NCBI GenBank assembly: GCA_030035585.1
Contig: CM057464.1
Span: 75,996,919-76,060,918, forward strand
Origin: Dugong dugon
Taxonomy: Eukaryota; Chordata; Mammalia; Sirenia; Dugongidae
Length of the DNA stretch: 64,000 nt
Direction of reading: 5' to 3'
Shown here: piece after piece, positions 1 through 10,769 of the stretch
Position numbering within the stretch: the stretch's first letter is position 1
How the letters are laid out: every line of letters begins with the position of its first letter
The notes under the pieces: model-generated
Databases searched by the model: none
What the model saw: the letters and a program-made list of their open reading frames with translations, nothing else
Told to the model about the DNA's origin: nothing
Translations under genes and position numbers: made by a program

Positions 1-384
1 ACTGTAGCAAAGAGACTATATGAAGGGAAAGACGCCACGTTTAGTGTCTGTAACATTTTAGGGAGGCACATGCACAGTTTCTCTCAGTTACTTCCCCTAA
101 AAGCCCCATGAAGTTCAAAAGGTTTCTAAGTAATGTTTACCTAGGAAGCGGTAGAGATGAGTGTCAGGTGCAGGATCTTCTGACTCCAAAGCCCATGCAT
201 CTTCTACTTTGCTTTTAACTTTGATCCTCAGTGACATCCATTATTGCTAATATCAATTATAGTTCATTTCTCCTTTCATTTTAAAAGTAGTTTTTTTGTT
301 GTTGAAATGGTTGATCTTTTTAGGTTACATAGAAAACTGTTCTTGAGAAGGTCTGTTCTTTAGAGTGTCTCAACATGTTGTCAA

Positions 385-630
385 GTGTAATTTTTTTTAT
401 TGAGACGGGATTCACATACCATGAAATGCACCCTTTTAAAGTGTACAGTATAATCACAGAGCTGTTCAACTATCATCACTATTTAATTTTAGAACATTTT
501 CATCACCCTAAAAAAAGAAACCTCATACCCTTTAGCAGTCATTCCCCATCCTTCCCTTCCTGCCCTTGGCAGCCTCTAATCTCCTTTCTGTTTCAGTGAA
601 TTGCCTATTCTGGACATTTTATATGAATGA
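385..630 (-). mobile_element. L1 3' UTR fragment, - strand
   Basis: Starts with a T-rich run, then TTGAGACGGGATTCACATAC and CACCCTTTTAAAGTGTACAG, a typical older L1 3' end read in antisense. Confidence 0.75.
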
Positions 631-734
631 CAAGCATACGTGTGTTCTTGCTGCTTTTTGTGATGGGAGTAATAAGGTTCTTTATCTCTGACCCAAGAGT
701 CTGTGTCTTCTGCCAGCATACAGGAAACAGTAAT

Positions 735-962
735 GGGCTAACTTATTGCCTTGTAAGCAGTGTAAAATTAAATTCCAGACCTGACAATCAGCTGTGTAAT
801 TTTGGGTAGATGTTTCTCTATTTCAGTTTTCTCTTCTTTTAAATGGGAATAATAATCTCTACCTCAGAGATTTGTGAGGTTTGAATGAGATAGTGTGTGT
901 AGAGTGCTTAGTACGGTGCCTGGCATATATGTTAACTAGTAATATTATGGAGGGCATTAGAG
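735..962 (+). mobile_element. MIR SINE, + strand
   Basis: AATGGGAATAATAATCTCTA, GTTTGAATGAGATAGTGTGT and TAGTACGGTGCCTGGCATAT follow MIR order. Confidence 0.8.
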
Positions 963-999
963 GCAGCAAATACTTATGTGTTGGAGAAATTTGGGATCA

Positions 1000-2870
1000 A
1001 TTAGATTGGCACATTTCGCTATAGTTTTAAAAAAAATCTATTTTGGGTCTTTTATTCTGGGAAACAAGAATTTGATAGAAAATATTTGCATAATTTTAAC
1101 AAGTGTGCTGGCGTCACTATCATAGTTTTCAGTATTAGTCTGGTTTACTACTTGGTTTGCTATAATTATTTATATGCTTATATTGTATTTTATTCTGCAG
1201 ATCATTTGAGATGTATTATAATAAACATATCCATTCAAGTAAGATGTGGAAATATGAATAAAATTGGAAGATTGGCTGAAGGGAAAATTAATAACTGTAT
1301 TTGTAGGGCATGGGTTGGCCCTTTGTAGTTTCTAAAGGGAACAGTATCTTTGGCTTCTTTCTTGTGTGACTTGTTTTGTTGTTTCTAGTTCAATGATTCT
1401 TGTTGGGTTATAGGATGAGGAGGTAGTCCTCCTACGGTATTTAGCAGAACCTTGGGGTGGAGGTGTGTAGAGTATGAAAAAAATTATGCCTTTTGTTTTG
1501 AAACATAAACTACAGACTGTAAAGCTTAACCAAGTATTTGCAGCTGGTGGGGATTCATGGAAGGTAGAGTGAGAAAGCACTGCAGGGGGTCTGCAGGAAA
1601 TCCATTTTTGTGATAAATTGTAATCACTTTCCTGGCAGAGGCCTTTTTTCTGTTCTTCTGGTGTTCTCCCATGGCTTCTGACTCTGGTAGTCAAGACGCT
1701 TGAATTTAGGCACTGTTAATTAGCTTGCCCCCATGTCCCTGTGGCTCTTCCTATTTCATTTAGTCTTTTCCAACTGTTAGCCATTTCGTTAATAGGGACA
1801 TGCACATTCTTTTCACTTTGATTAGAATATTTGGTTTGAATTTGAAAACCATTTTGCTAAAACAGGTATCAGTGATGCTTTTATGCCATGTTTTAGACTC
1901 AGAGCAAAGCAAGGGTTGAGGGAGGTTTTTGGGATTTGTGTGTGTAAGATGCTCTCTGATGCATGATGGACTCTGCTGCCTAAGTTGAGGAAGAAGGAAA
2001 GCTGGGGGGTGGGGATCCATTGGGCCATCCTGGTTTCCGTGTAACAGAAGTATGATTGCTGACACAAATGTGTTCAGTCTACCTGCACTTGAAGTGCCTG
2101 TGTGTCCTGTTTGGTTTTCTCTGTCTTTTTAGTTTCTTAAAGCTGCGGTGATTTTTGTGTTGATCTACTTCTGTAAAATAGATATATTTTTACATTAGGA
2201 GATGCAATGCTGTAAATAAATTGCATTGTGTTTGCTTTGATAGATAAATATGTACAAGAAAGGGCATCATTAATTTGCATAGATTCTTCTCTTAATTTGT
2301 GCTTTTGTTCGGATTACCATGGCTGCTGTAATTTTATTGGATAAAAATTTGGAGGAGGTGGATGGGGCTCAATTATTAGACCATGGACTCTTGAGTTCTA
2401 TTTCTGACTCTGGTAGTGCTTTTATACTTTGACTTTTTCAGTCTGTATGTGGGTTTCTAGTGAAATGTGACTGCTTCCTGATAGTAGATTCTGAATCTCT
2501 ATAGCATAGAACAGAAAGCCTTAATATGAAATGTTCAAAAAGGAAATTGGATGTTTTCCATTCTTTGATTTATATGTAAATAACTTGGATTTTAAATCTG
2601 AAATTTCTAAGGATTAGAAATGAATAAATATTGCTGGTTATGTGGACCATTTTGGATTTCTCATTTTTGAGTTGATTGACTTAAACTTGTGTCACGTTAA
2701 AGGTGAATGGGTAAGGTTAAGCGGATTCTATTAATGCTTCTTCAGTTGACCAGTTAGGGAAAGGTCAGGCTTTGACAGCTGTCAGCCTCATAGACAAAGG
2801 GTGTCTGTACTGTTACAGTTTAGAGTCTTTGATAGCAGCTTATAATATACCTTGATGTTTTATAAAACCT
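1000..2870. other. Unassigned intronic sequence
   Basis: AT-rich, with several open frames of 80-120 codons that lack splice context or recognisable residues. I see no repeat I can name with confidence. Confidence 0.5.
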
Positions 2871-2873
2871 CCT

Positions 2874-3057
2874 TCTTGTTGTTAGGTGCTCTCAAGTCAA
2901 TAGCGACCCCATATGACAGAGTACAATTGCCCGACAGGGTTTCTTAGGCTGTAATCTTTATGGGAGCAGATGATCGGGTCTTTTCTCCCACAGATTCGCT
3001 GGTGGGTTTGAACCACCAACCTCTTGGTTAGCAGCTGAAGCTTAACCACTGTGCGAT
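2874..3057 (-). mobile_element. AfroSINE copy, - strand, diverged
   Basis: Read on the - strand it has a tRNA-like head (AACCACTGTG and GGTTCAAACC box-like sequences seen reversed at 3000-3050) and an RTE-like tail. It ends in TTGTTGTT on the left, that is a CAA-type tail rather than the GGTTT type. Confidence 0.8.
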
Positions 3058-3310
3058 TTTGAAATACCAGTGGATCTATAATACCAAGATGCTTTTCATT
3101 AGAAAAGTATGGAATGGGAGGGACAGTGAAGGTGAGCATCCGTAAAGAGGTGGAAAATGTTCTTTGTGTCACAGATGAAAACTTCATTGCATATTGAATA
3201 GAACTAGTGTCGTTCAGTTACCAGATATGTTCCAAATAAGTGAGAGTTTTTATAATGTGTTTGAGTGATGGCAAGTGATGTCGGTAACCTAACTGACTCA
3301 CTTAAAACAA

Positions 3311-3516
3311 ACCATGGCGAACCAAACAAAACCAAACCTGTTGCTGTTGAGTCGATTCCGACTCACAGCGACCCTACAGTATAGAGTAGAACAAGGCTGT
3401 AAATCTTTATGGAAGCACACTGCCATATCTTTCTCCCATGGAGCAGCTGCTGGGTTCGAACCACCCGCCTTTCGGTTAGCAACCGAACGCTTAACCACTG
3501 CACCATCAAGGCTTCT
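3311..3516 (-). mobile_element. AfroSINE copy, - strand, near full length with target-site duplication
   Basis: A tRNA-like head (near 3440-3516), body and GGTTTGGTTTGGTT-type tail (near 3311-3340) are all present. The 14-base direct repeat CTCACTTAAAACAA lies at 3297-3310 and 3517-3530, an exact target-site duplication that fixes both ends. Confidence 0.93.
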
Positions 3517-3582
3517 CTCACTTAAAACAAGTACATGTAAAACTTTGAATTGTTATATTTGCTTATTAAAATGTTTTTCTTT

Positions 3583-3706
3583 TTAAATTTTTTTATTGTA
3601 GTGTAGATGAAGGTTTACAGAACAAATAGTTTCTCATTAAACAGTCAGTACACATATTGTTTTATGACATTGGTTAACACAACCGCAAACATGTTCTTCT
3701 TATCCT
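3583..3706 (-). mobile_element. L1 3' end fragment, - strand
   Basis: T-rich start, then GATGAAGGTTTACAGAACAA and GTTTTATGACATTGGTTAAC. The same sequence opens the L1 at 43201, so this is a short 5'-truncated copy of that subfamily. Confidence 0.8.
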
Positions 3707-4060
3707 GAATCCGGCATTTAAAATTTATTCTGTGAAACAGGACTTTATATGATTTGGATGTTGCGCAAACACCATATTATATATAGTATGTGTATTTATT
3801 CAATACACGTATATCAAAGTAACCCCCACACAAGCTGCTCTGGCCCTCCCTTAGTGCCTGATACCTTGGGGTTTGCAAACTTGCACCTGCAGTTGGCTGC
3901 CTCTGGGCATGCAGCACTCTCTGGGCAGCCCCAGGGAGCCTGGTTGGAATTGGAAGCCCTGAGAGATGGAGGGTAGCCAGGCAGGCCCCTCCTCCCTACC
4001 TCATGGAAGTAGATGTGGTTGGTTAGTAGTTGCCCGAATGGGCGTTATGTGGCGCATATC
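3707..4060 (-). repeat. Unnamed repeat, copy 1 (- strand relative to copy 2)
   Basis: Reverse-complementing this stretch gives an AT-rich segment (TATATAATATGGTGTTTGCG, GTCCTGTTTCACAGAA) that aligns with 10222-10278, and a GC-rich segment whose CCCAGAGGCAGCCAACTGCA matches the start of the GC-rich part at 10029. I cannot name the family. Open frames over it are short and unremarkable. Confidence 0.6.
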
Positions 4061-4455
4061 TGTGCTGATATTTTCTAAAGGTGTTCAGATAAAAGATAAC
4101 CGAGCTTTTTAATGTATGCATCATTTTTTCCTACCATAATCTTCCTAATCATCTTCCATTTTTCTCTAAGCTTCCTGAAAATTAAAACTTTTTGGTTGAA
4201 GTTGTGTCATGGACTGATTCAGAATTTAAGTCAAATTGCCTTATTTTAGGTCTTTTGGATGGGAATAAGAACCAGGGAAGTGGACGACTAATGGAGCTGC
4301 AGAAAATAGTCATTTTGTGTTCACAGTCATTGAGTGGCTAAATCTGATTTACCAAGGCAGGAAGAAGTTGCAGAAACAACATTTATCCATTTAGTCCAGC
4401 CTTATGAATATATTCATTCTGCTACTCCTCACACCTCTGAAGGCATACAGAGAGG

Positions 4456-4978
4456 GTTGTTGTTGTTAGGTGGTGTTGAGTTGGTTCCGACTCATAGCGA
4501 CCCTACGTACAACAGAACGAAACACTGCTACATCCTGTGCCATCCTCACAATCATTGTTATGCTTGAGCCCATTGTTGCAGCCATTGTGTCAATCCATCT
4601 CATTGAGGGTCTTCCTCTTTTTTCACTGACCCTCTGCTTTACCAAGCATGATGTTCTTCGGGAATGATCCCTTCTGATAACATGTCCAAAGTGTGTGAGA
4701 CGAAGTCTTGCCATCTTTGCTTCTAAGGAGCATTCTGGTTATACTTCTTCCAAGACAGATTTGTTCATTCTTCTGGCAGTCCACGGCATATTCAGTATTC
4801 GCCAACACCGCAGCTCAAAGCTGTCAATTCTTCTTTGTTCTTCCTTATTCATTGCTCAGCTTTCGCATGCATTGAAAACACCATGGCTTGTGCCAGGTGC
4901 ACCTTAGTCTTTAAGGTAACATCTTTGCTTTTTAATACTTGAAAGAGGTCTTTTGCAGGAGATTTGCCCAGTGCCATG
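4456..4978 (-). mobile_element. Older RTE LINE copy, 3' portion (split by a younger RTE insertion)
   Basis: Read on the - strand this is the C-terminal part of an RTE-clade reverse transcriptase ORF and its 3' end, finishing in a short CAA-rich tail (TTGTTGTTGTT at the left edge). Recognisable residues on the - strand include LKSKDVTLKTKVHL. The sequence stops being collinear near 4978 and resumes at about 7715, with the expected protein order (EIKRR on the far side, then the AKDLF segment here). This copy was therefore interrupted by the + strand RTE between them. It has many stops in all frames and is dead. Confidence 0.85.
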
Positions 4979-5870
4979 CTTTTTTTGCTTTTGCTTTAGC
5001 TACTCGATGTTCAAGAGCAAGTTTCAGAGTCTCTCCTGACATCCATTTAGGTCTTTTCTTTCTCTCCTATCTTTTTAATTACTTCTTGCTTTCTTCATGT
5101 ATGATGTCCTTGATACCATTCTGCAACTCGTCTGGTATTCCGTCATTAGTGTTCAACGCGTCAAATCTGTTCTTGAGATGGTCTCTAAATTCAGGTGGAA
5201 TATACTCAAGGTTGTACTTTGGCTCGCGTGGACTTGTTCTAATTTTCTTCAGTTTCAACTTGAACTTGCACATGAGTAGTTGATGGTCTGATCTGCATTC
5301 AGCCCCTGGCCTTCTTTTGACTGATGATATTGAGCTTTTCCATCATCTCTTTCCACAGATGTAGTCAATTTGATTCTTGTGTGTTCCATCAGATGAGGTC
5401 CATGTGTATAGTCACTGTTTATGTTGGTGAAAAAAGGTATTTGAAATGAAGAAGTTGTTGGTCTTACAAAATTCAGTTATGCGCTCTCTGGCATCATTTC
5501 TGTCACCAAGGCCATATTTTCCAACTACCGATCCTTTTTTGTTTTCAGCTTTCACATTCTAATCACCAGTAGTTATCAGTGCATCCTGATTGCATGTTTG
5601 ATCAATTTCAGACTGCAGAAGTTGGTAAAAATCTTCAGTTCTTTATCTTTGGCCTTAGTGGTTGGTTTGTAAATTTGAATAATAGTCGTATTAACTGGTC
5701 TTCCTTATAGGCATATGGATATTATCCTATCACTGACAGAGTTGTACTTCAGGATAGATCTTGAAATGTTCTTTTTGACAATGAATGCAATACCATTCCT
5801 CTTCAAGTTGTCATTCCTGGCATAGTAGACCATATGATTGTCCGATGCTGCTGAACTTCAAGTACTAAAG
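4979..5870 (-). mobile_element. Inverted 5' portion of the younger RTE LINE (endonuclease and linker region)
   Basis: On the - strand this encodes fragments of an RTE apurinic-type endonuclease and the linker after it. Readable pieces include NGIAFIV, SILKYNSVSDRIISIC, QIYKPTTK, then NQIDYIC, EPKYNLEYIPPEFRDHL and IKDIIHEE. It lies head to head with the + strand reverse transcriptase part that starts near 5871. The left end (linker) is the sequence that should directly precede that + part in an intact element. This is the geometry of a 5' inversion by twin priming. Several frame breaks and stops are present. Confidence 0.75.
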
Positions 5871-7714
5871 CAAAAGGAAAAAATGATGAAGTAAAAGAGC
5901 TGAACAGAAGATTTCAAAGGGCAGCTAGAGAAGACAAAGTAAAGTATTATGATGACATGTGCAAAGAGCTGGAGATAGAAAACCAAAAGGGAGGAACACA
6001 CTCAGCATTTCTGAAGCTGAAAGAACTGAAGAGGAAATTCAAGCCTCGAGTTACAATACTGAAGGATTCTATAGGGAAAATATTAAACGATGCAGGAAGC
6101 ATCAAAAGTAGATGGAAGTAATACACAGAGTCATTATACCGAAAAGAATTGGTCAGCCGTCAACCATTTCAGGAGGTAACATATGGTTAGGAACCAATGG
6201 TACCGAAGGAAGAAGTCCAAGCTGCAGTGAAGGCGTTGGTGAAAAACAAGGCCAGGAACTGATGGAATACCAACTGAGATGTTCCAACAAACAGATGCAG
6301 CACTGAAAGTGCTTACTCGTCTATGCCAAAAAATTTGGAAGACAGCTACCTGGCCAACCGACTGGAAGAGGTCCATATTTATGCCTATTCCCCAGAAAGG
6401 TGATCCAATTGAATGCTGAAATTATCAAACAATATCATTAATATCACATGCAAGCAAAATTTTGCTGAAGATCATTCAAAAGCGGCTGCAGCAGTATATC
6501 AACAGGGAACTGCCAGAAATTCAAGCCAGATTTAGAAGACGACGTGGAACCAGGGATATATCATTGCTGATGTGCGATGGATCCTGGCTGAAAGCAGAGA
6601 GTACCAGAAAGATGTTTACCTGTGTTTTGTTGACTATGCAAAGGCATTCAACTATGTGGATCATAAATTATGGATAACATTGCAAAGAATGGGAATTCCA
6701 GAACACTTAATTGTGCTCCTGAGGAATCTGTACGTGTATCAAGAGGCAGTCGTTCGAATAGAACAAGAGATAATGCATGGTTGAAAGTCAGGAATGGTGT
6801 GCATCAGGGTTGTATCCTTTCATCATACTTACTCAATCTGTATACTGAGCATATAATATGAGAAGCTGGACTGTATGAAGAAGAACATGGCATCAGGATT
6901 GGAGGAAGACTCATTAACAACCTGCATTATGCAGATGACATGATCTTGCTTGCTGAAAGTGAAGAGGACTTGAAGCACTCACTGATGAAGATCAAAGACC
7001 ACATCCTTCAGTATGGATTACACCCCAACATAAAGAAAACAAAAATCCTCACAACTGGATCAATAAGCAACGTCATGATAAATGGAGAAAAGATTGAAGT
7101 TGTCAAGGATTTCATTTTACTTGGGTCCATAATCAACACCTACGGAAGCAGCAGTCAAGAAATCAAAAGACGCATCACATTGGACGAATCGACTGCAAAA
7201 GACCTCTTTAAAGTGTTGAAAAGCAAAGATGTCACCTTGAGGACTAAGGTGCACCTGAACCAAGCTATGGTGTTTTCAGTCATCTTATATGCGTGTGAAA
7301 GCTGGACAGTTAATAAGGAAGACTGAAGAAGCATTGACGCCTTTGAATTGTGATGTTGGCGAAGAGTATTGAATATAACATGGACTGCCAGAAGAATGAA
7401 CAAATCTGTCTTGGAAGAAGCACAACCAGAATGATCCTGAGAAGCAAGGATGGTGAGACTTCATCTCACATATTTTGGACATGTTATCAGGAGGGATCAG
7501 TCCCTGAAGGACATCATGCTTGGGAAAGTAAAGAGTCAGCAAAAAAGAGGAGTACCCTTGATGAGATGAATTGACACAGTGGCTGCAACAGTGGGCTCAA
7601 GCATAGCAACAATTGTGAGGATGGTGCAGGATGGGGCAGTGTTTTGTTCTGTTGTGCTTAGGGTTGCTATGAGTCAGAACTGACTTGACGGCACCTAACA
7701 ACAACAGCAACAAC
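5871..7714 (+). mobile_element. Younger RTE LINE copy, linker, reverse transcriptase and 3' tail
   Basis: The + strand carries an RTE/BovB-like reverse transcriptase. Order: linker (VKELNRRFQRAAREDK near 5900), a thumb-proximal block (IIQKRLQQYINRELPEIQA at 6465), motif A (FVDYAKAFNYVDH near 6630), IPEHLIVLLRNLY near 6690, the catalytic YADD at 6928-6939, then ESEEDLKHSLMKIKDH, NIKKTKILTTG and RTKVHLNQAMVF. The 3' end shares its last ~100 bases with AfroSINE-type tails and finishes in CAA-rich repeats near 7690-7714. Frameshifts and stops break the frame repeatedly, so it cannot move by itself. It sits inside an older RTE copy in the opposite orientation. Confidence 0.92.
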
Positions 7715-8096
7715 ATGCGTCGTTTGATTTCTTCACTGCTGCTTCCATGGGTGTTGATTGTGGATCCAAGTAAAATGAAATTCTCGACAACTTGAATCTT
7801 TTCTTCGTTTATTACGATGTTGCTTGATGGTCCAGTTGTGAGGATTTTTGTTTTCTTTATGTTGAGGTGTAATTCATACTGAAGGCTGTAGTCTTTCTTT
7901 CCTGTCTTTTTAATGACCTCTTGTTTCTTCATGTATGATGTCCTTGATGTCATTCCACAGCTCTTCTGGTCTTCGGTCATTAGTGTTCAGCGCATCAAAT
8001 CTATTCTTGAGATGGTCTCTAGATTCAGGTGGGATGTACTCAAGGTTGTACTTTGGCTCTCATGGACTTGTTCTAATTTTCTTCAGCTTCAAGGTG
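7715..8096 (-). mobile_element. Older RTE LINE copy, 5' portion, internally deleted
   Basis: On the - strand the order is endonuclease-linker (EELWNDIKDIIHEE-like residues from about 8090 down to 7890), then directly NIKKTKILTTGPSSN, VVENFILLGSTINTHGSSS and EIKRR at the junction. In a complete element a reverse transcriptase segment of over 1 kb should separate the linker from the NIKKTK block. That piece is missing here. Together with 4456-4978 this forms one older, internally deleted copy, truncated at its 5' side near 8096. Confidence 0.8.
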
Positions 8097-8099
8097 GGA

Positions 8100-9470
8100 G
8101 TAGTTGAATTTAACATGTCAGGAGAAGAGAAATTATTGACTTGAATAGGTTTTCTTTGTGGCTCACAAGAGAGATGTCATAGAGGGAAGCCCACTGGTTA
8201 CTTCCAACTGGACCTTTTAGGAGAATTGCTTCTTGGTCCAATCCAAGGGTTCACAATAGGGGCCGTAGTCTCCCCTGCTAGATATTTTGAACATCTTTGA
8301 GGTGTATTTGGTGGTTACAGCAATAATTGGCAGCTAGTATAGGCAGTTAGTTGACAGGAAACTGGACAGTTCTTCATAACAATGAGTTGTTCTACCTCTT
8401 TTATGACTTCTGATTTTTTCCTTTAGATATTTATGTGTTAAATATACCTCCTTTCTAATGATCTGAATCTAAAACCAAACACAATTTTACAAGAAAACAC
8501 AAAAGTTTTTGTGTATCCTTGTTGTTCCTGGAATGCAACTGTTCTGTGAATTTAGTGAAGATTATACTTTGTTTTGTTCTGAATGTTTCAGTGAGTTGTT
8601 CACCCTTTTGGAAAAGCACATCATTGATGTGATACTTGAGACACCAGTACACACTTTACCTGTCTGCATTGGCAGATGTTGTATTCACAGTGATTCTATA
8701 TATGGGTATAGTAATACCTTGATCGTTTCATCTGTTGCACTGTGCCTACCATTTATGTTATATCAATATTATCTTGCATTAAATAACTTTGCTTTTATTT
8801 CTCTTCTGTATTTTAGTTATGGAATTCTATTGATTTAAAAAATTGTGTATAGGTAGATTATGCTATTTCCAAATTTCATTTTGGTATAGTAAAGAAGGTA
8901 TTTAAGAATATTTCTTACAAAAAAGGTACTATTGTAGTAGATATAAGGTGGCCTTTGTCTTATAAGGTGATGATGATGATGAGTGTAAAGAATACCATAG
9001 AGGAATTTCAGGCAACATAAACCATTGAAAGAACTTTGGGAACTCTGAAATTTAACTTGTCAGTCTACAGGCCCTGAAGATACGATTGTGAACCACTAGT
9101 TCCATGTAAGGTGTAGTACTGCCTGTAGCATATTTCTTAGTTTTCTTTGTGGGAGATATAAGGTAGCTTTGTCTTGCAGTTCTACTTTTTTAAATTTTTT
9201 AAAACATTTTTCCACTTTCTTGTTTTTAAACATACTGTTTTATTTCAGTAATGACTAAAGTAGCTGTCATCCCAGACACATTGTTTTATAGCTAAAGTTG
9301 TACCTGGATGTCTTCCTATTTGTTTTGTAAAATATAATCTCAAGTTAAACCCACTAGGTATTACATATTCCAGTGTCAGCAAGACTTGTGAGCACAGCAA
9401 ATGAAGCAAACAGCCAGAAGCAGCATCACAGTAATATTTCTTTTGGTCTGAGATGGGCAGATTGGAAGAG
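8100..9470. other. Unassigned intronic sequence
   Basis: Contains an open frame at 8509-8838 that resembles no protein I know and has a hydrophobic, AT-driven composition. A (GAT)n-like run occurs at 8967-8982. No named repeat. Confidence 0.5.
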
Positions 9471-9473
9471 TTT

Positions 9474-9952
9474 TGTCATGGTTTGAATTATGTCCCCGCA
9501 AAAATGTGTATATCAGTTTGGCTGGGCCATGATTCCTGGTACTGTGTGATTTCCCTATGTGTTGTAAATCCTACCTCTATGATGTTAATGAGGGAGGATG
9601 GGTGGCAGTTGTGTTAGTAAGGCAGGACTGGATCTACAAGACTGGATTGTGTCCCGAGGCAATCTCTTGAGATATAAAAGACAGAAGTGAGCAGTGAGAC
9701 AGGGGAACCTCATACCATCAAGAAAGCAGTGCCGGGAGCAGAGCGCGTCCTTTGGACCAGGGTCCTTGCCCCGAGAAGCTCCTAGTCTGGGGAAACACTG
9801 AGGAGAAGGCCAAGAGAGAGAAAGCCTTCCCCTGGAGCTGACACTGTGAATTTGAACTTTTAGCCTACTTTACTGTAAGGAAATGAACTTCTCTTCGTCA
9901 AAACCATCCACTTGTGGTATTTCTGTTATGGCAGCACTAGATGACTAAGACA
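9474..9952 (+). mobile_element. ERVL-MaLR-like solo LTR, + strand (subtype 1)
   Basis: Begins TGTCATGGTTTGAATTATGT and ends GACTAAGACA. Contains a TATA-like GATATAAAAGACAG near 9670 and the shared 3' block CCACTTGTGGTATTTCTGTT. Flanked on both sides by the exact 5-base duplication AGTTT (9469-9473 and 9953-9957). The ends resemble MST/THE1/MLT1 LTRs. A fossil solo LTR, probably afrotherian-specific. Confidence 0.85.
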
Positions 9953-9989
9953 AGTTTATAAAAGCCTATTAGAGGAGACACGGAAGGCG

Positions 9990-10315
9990 AGGAGGAAGGA
10001 AGGGATGGGAGAGCTGGTGGCTTGGCGGGGCCCAGAGGCAGCCAGCTAAATGGTGAGCGCGCCCCCTGCAGGGAGTGGGGACTGGGGCGGCTCTTGGAGA
10101 CCAGGTGGTGACCAGGCAGGACCAGTGGCAGTGAAGCCGAAGTTTTGCACTCCCTCAGCAGGCGTGTGTGGCGGTATGGGTCCTGGGCTAACCTGCAACT
10201 GTCCTGCGCACCTCTCTCCTGTATATAATAGGGTATTCGCACAATGTCCTAAATCCCATAATGTCCTGTTTCACAGAACGTATCACGGTCTTTAAGCAAC
10301 ACATACCTGTGCCAC
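9990..10315 (+). repeat. Unnamed repeat, copy 2, GC-rich left and AT-rich right
   Basis: GC-rich block with CCCAGAGGCAGCCAGCTAAA and GAGCGCGCCCCCTGCAGG, then TGTATATAATAGGGTATTCG and TGTCCTGTTTCACAGAACGT. The last part is homologous to the reverse complement of 3721-3785. It follows closely after the solo LTR at 9474-9952 but lies outside its target-site duplication. Confidence 0.6.
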
Positions 10316-10384
10316 ATAAAAGTAGTATTTGAGGCTGTGGAAAAGAAAGTTGTGAGTGAGAAGAGAAAGCCTGGGAAAATTAAT

Positions 10385-10765
10385 ACCTTGTTGGATTTCT
10401 TATGACCCTAGATAAGCTGGAGCCCTGCTGGCATGGTGGTTAAGAACTTGGCTGCTAACCAAAAGGTCAGCAGTTTGAATCCACCAGCCGCTCCTTGGAA
10501 ACTCGATGGGACAGTTCTACTCTGTCCTGTAGGATTGCTATGAGTTGAAATTGAGTTGAAGGCACCGGGTTTGGGTTTTTTGGATTTAGATAAGCTACTT
10601 AACCTTTCAATGCCTCATTTTCCTCTACTGTAAAATGAGGAAAATCATATTATCTCCATCATAGGATTGTTGGGAAATGGAATGAAATCATCTGTGCAGT
10701 TGCATAGTGCTTGGCACATAGTAAACGCTGACTAAAGATTAACTGTGTTATTATTTATTAAGCAC
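10385..10765 (+). mobile_element. MIR SINE, + strand, split by an AfroSINE
   Basis: TTATGACCCTAGATAAGCT before the AfroSINE joins in register with CTACTTAACCTTTCAATGCC after it. Then TACTGTAAAATGAGGAAAAT and AGTGCTTGGCACATAGTAAA. Confidence 0.85.
10419..10586 (+). mobile_element. AfroSINE copy, + strand, inserted in a MIR
   Basis: Starts GGAGCCCTGCTGGC with A-box-like and B-box-like (AGTTTGAATCC) sequences, followed by a shortened body and a GGGTTTGGG tail. Flanked by TAGATAAGCT at 10409-10418 and 10587-10596. The MIR sequence is collinear across the insertion, so this SINE is younger than the MIR. Confidence 0.92.
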
Positions 10766-10769
10766 TTTG

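Noticed and set aside
1332-1694. 120-codon - strand frame
   Set aside because: No recognisable residues, no splice context, and it lies in anonymous intronic DNA.
6940-7326. Open frame with reverse-transcriptase residues as a host gene
   Set aside because: It is the C-terminal part of a broken RTE LINE ORF, with stops before and after.
8509-8838. 109-codon frame as an exon
   Set aside because: Hydrophobic AT-driven composition, no acceptor and donor in phase, and nothing recognisable.
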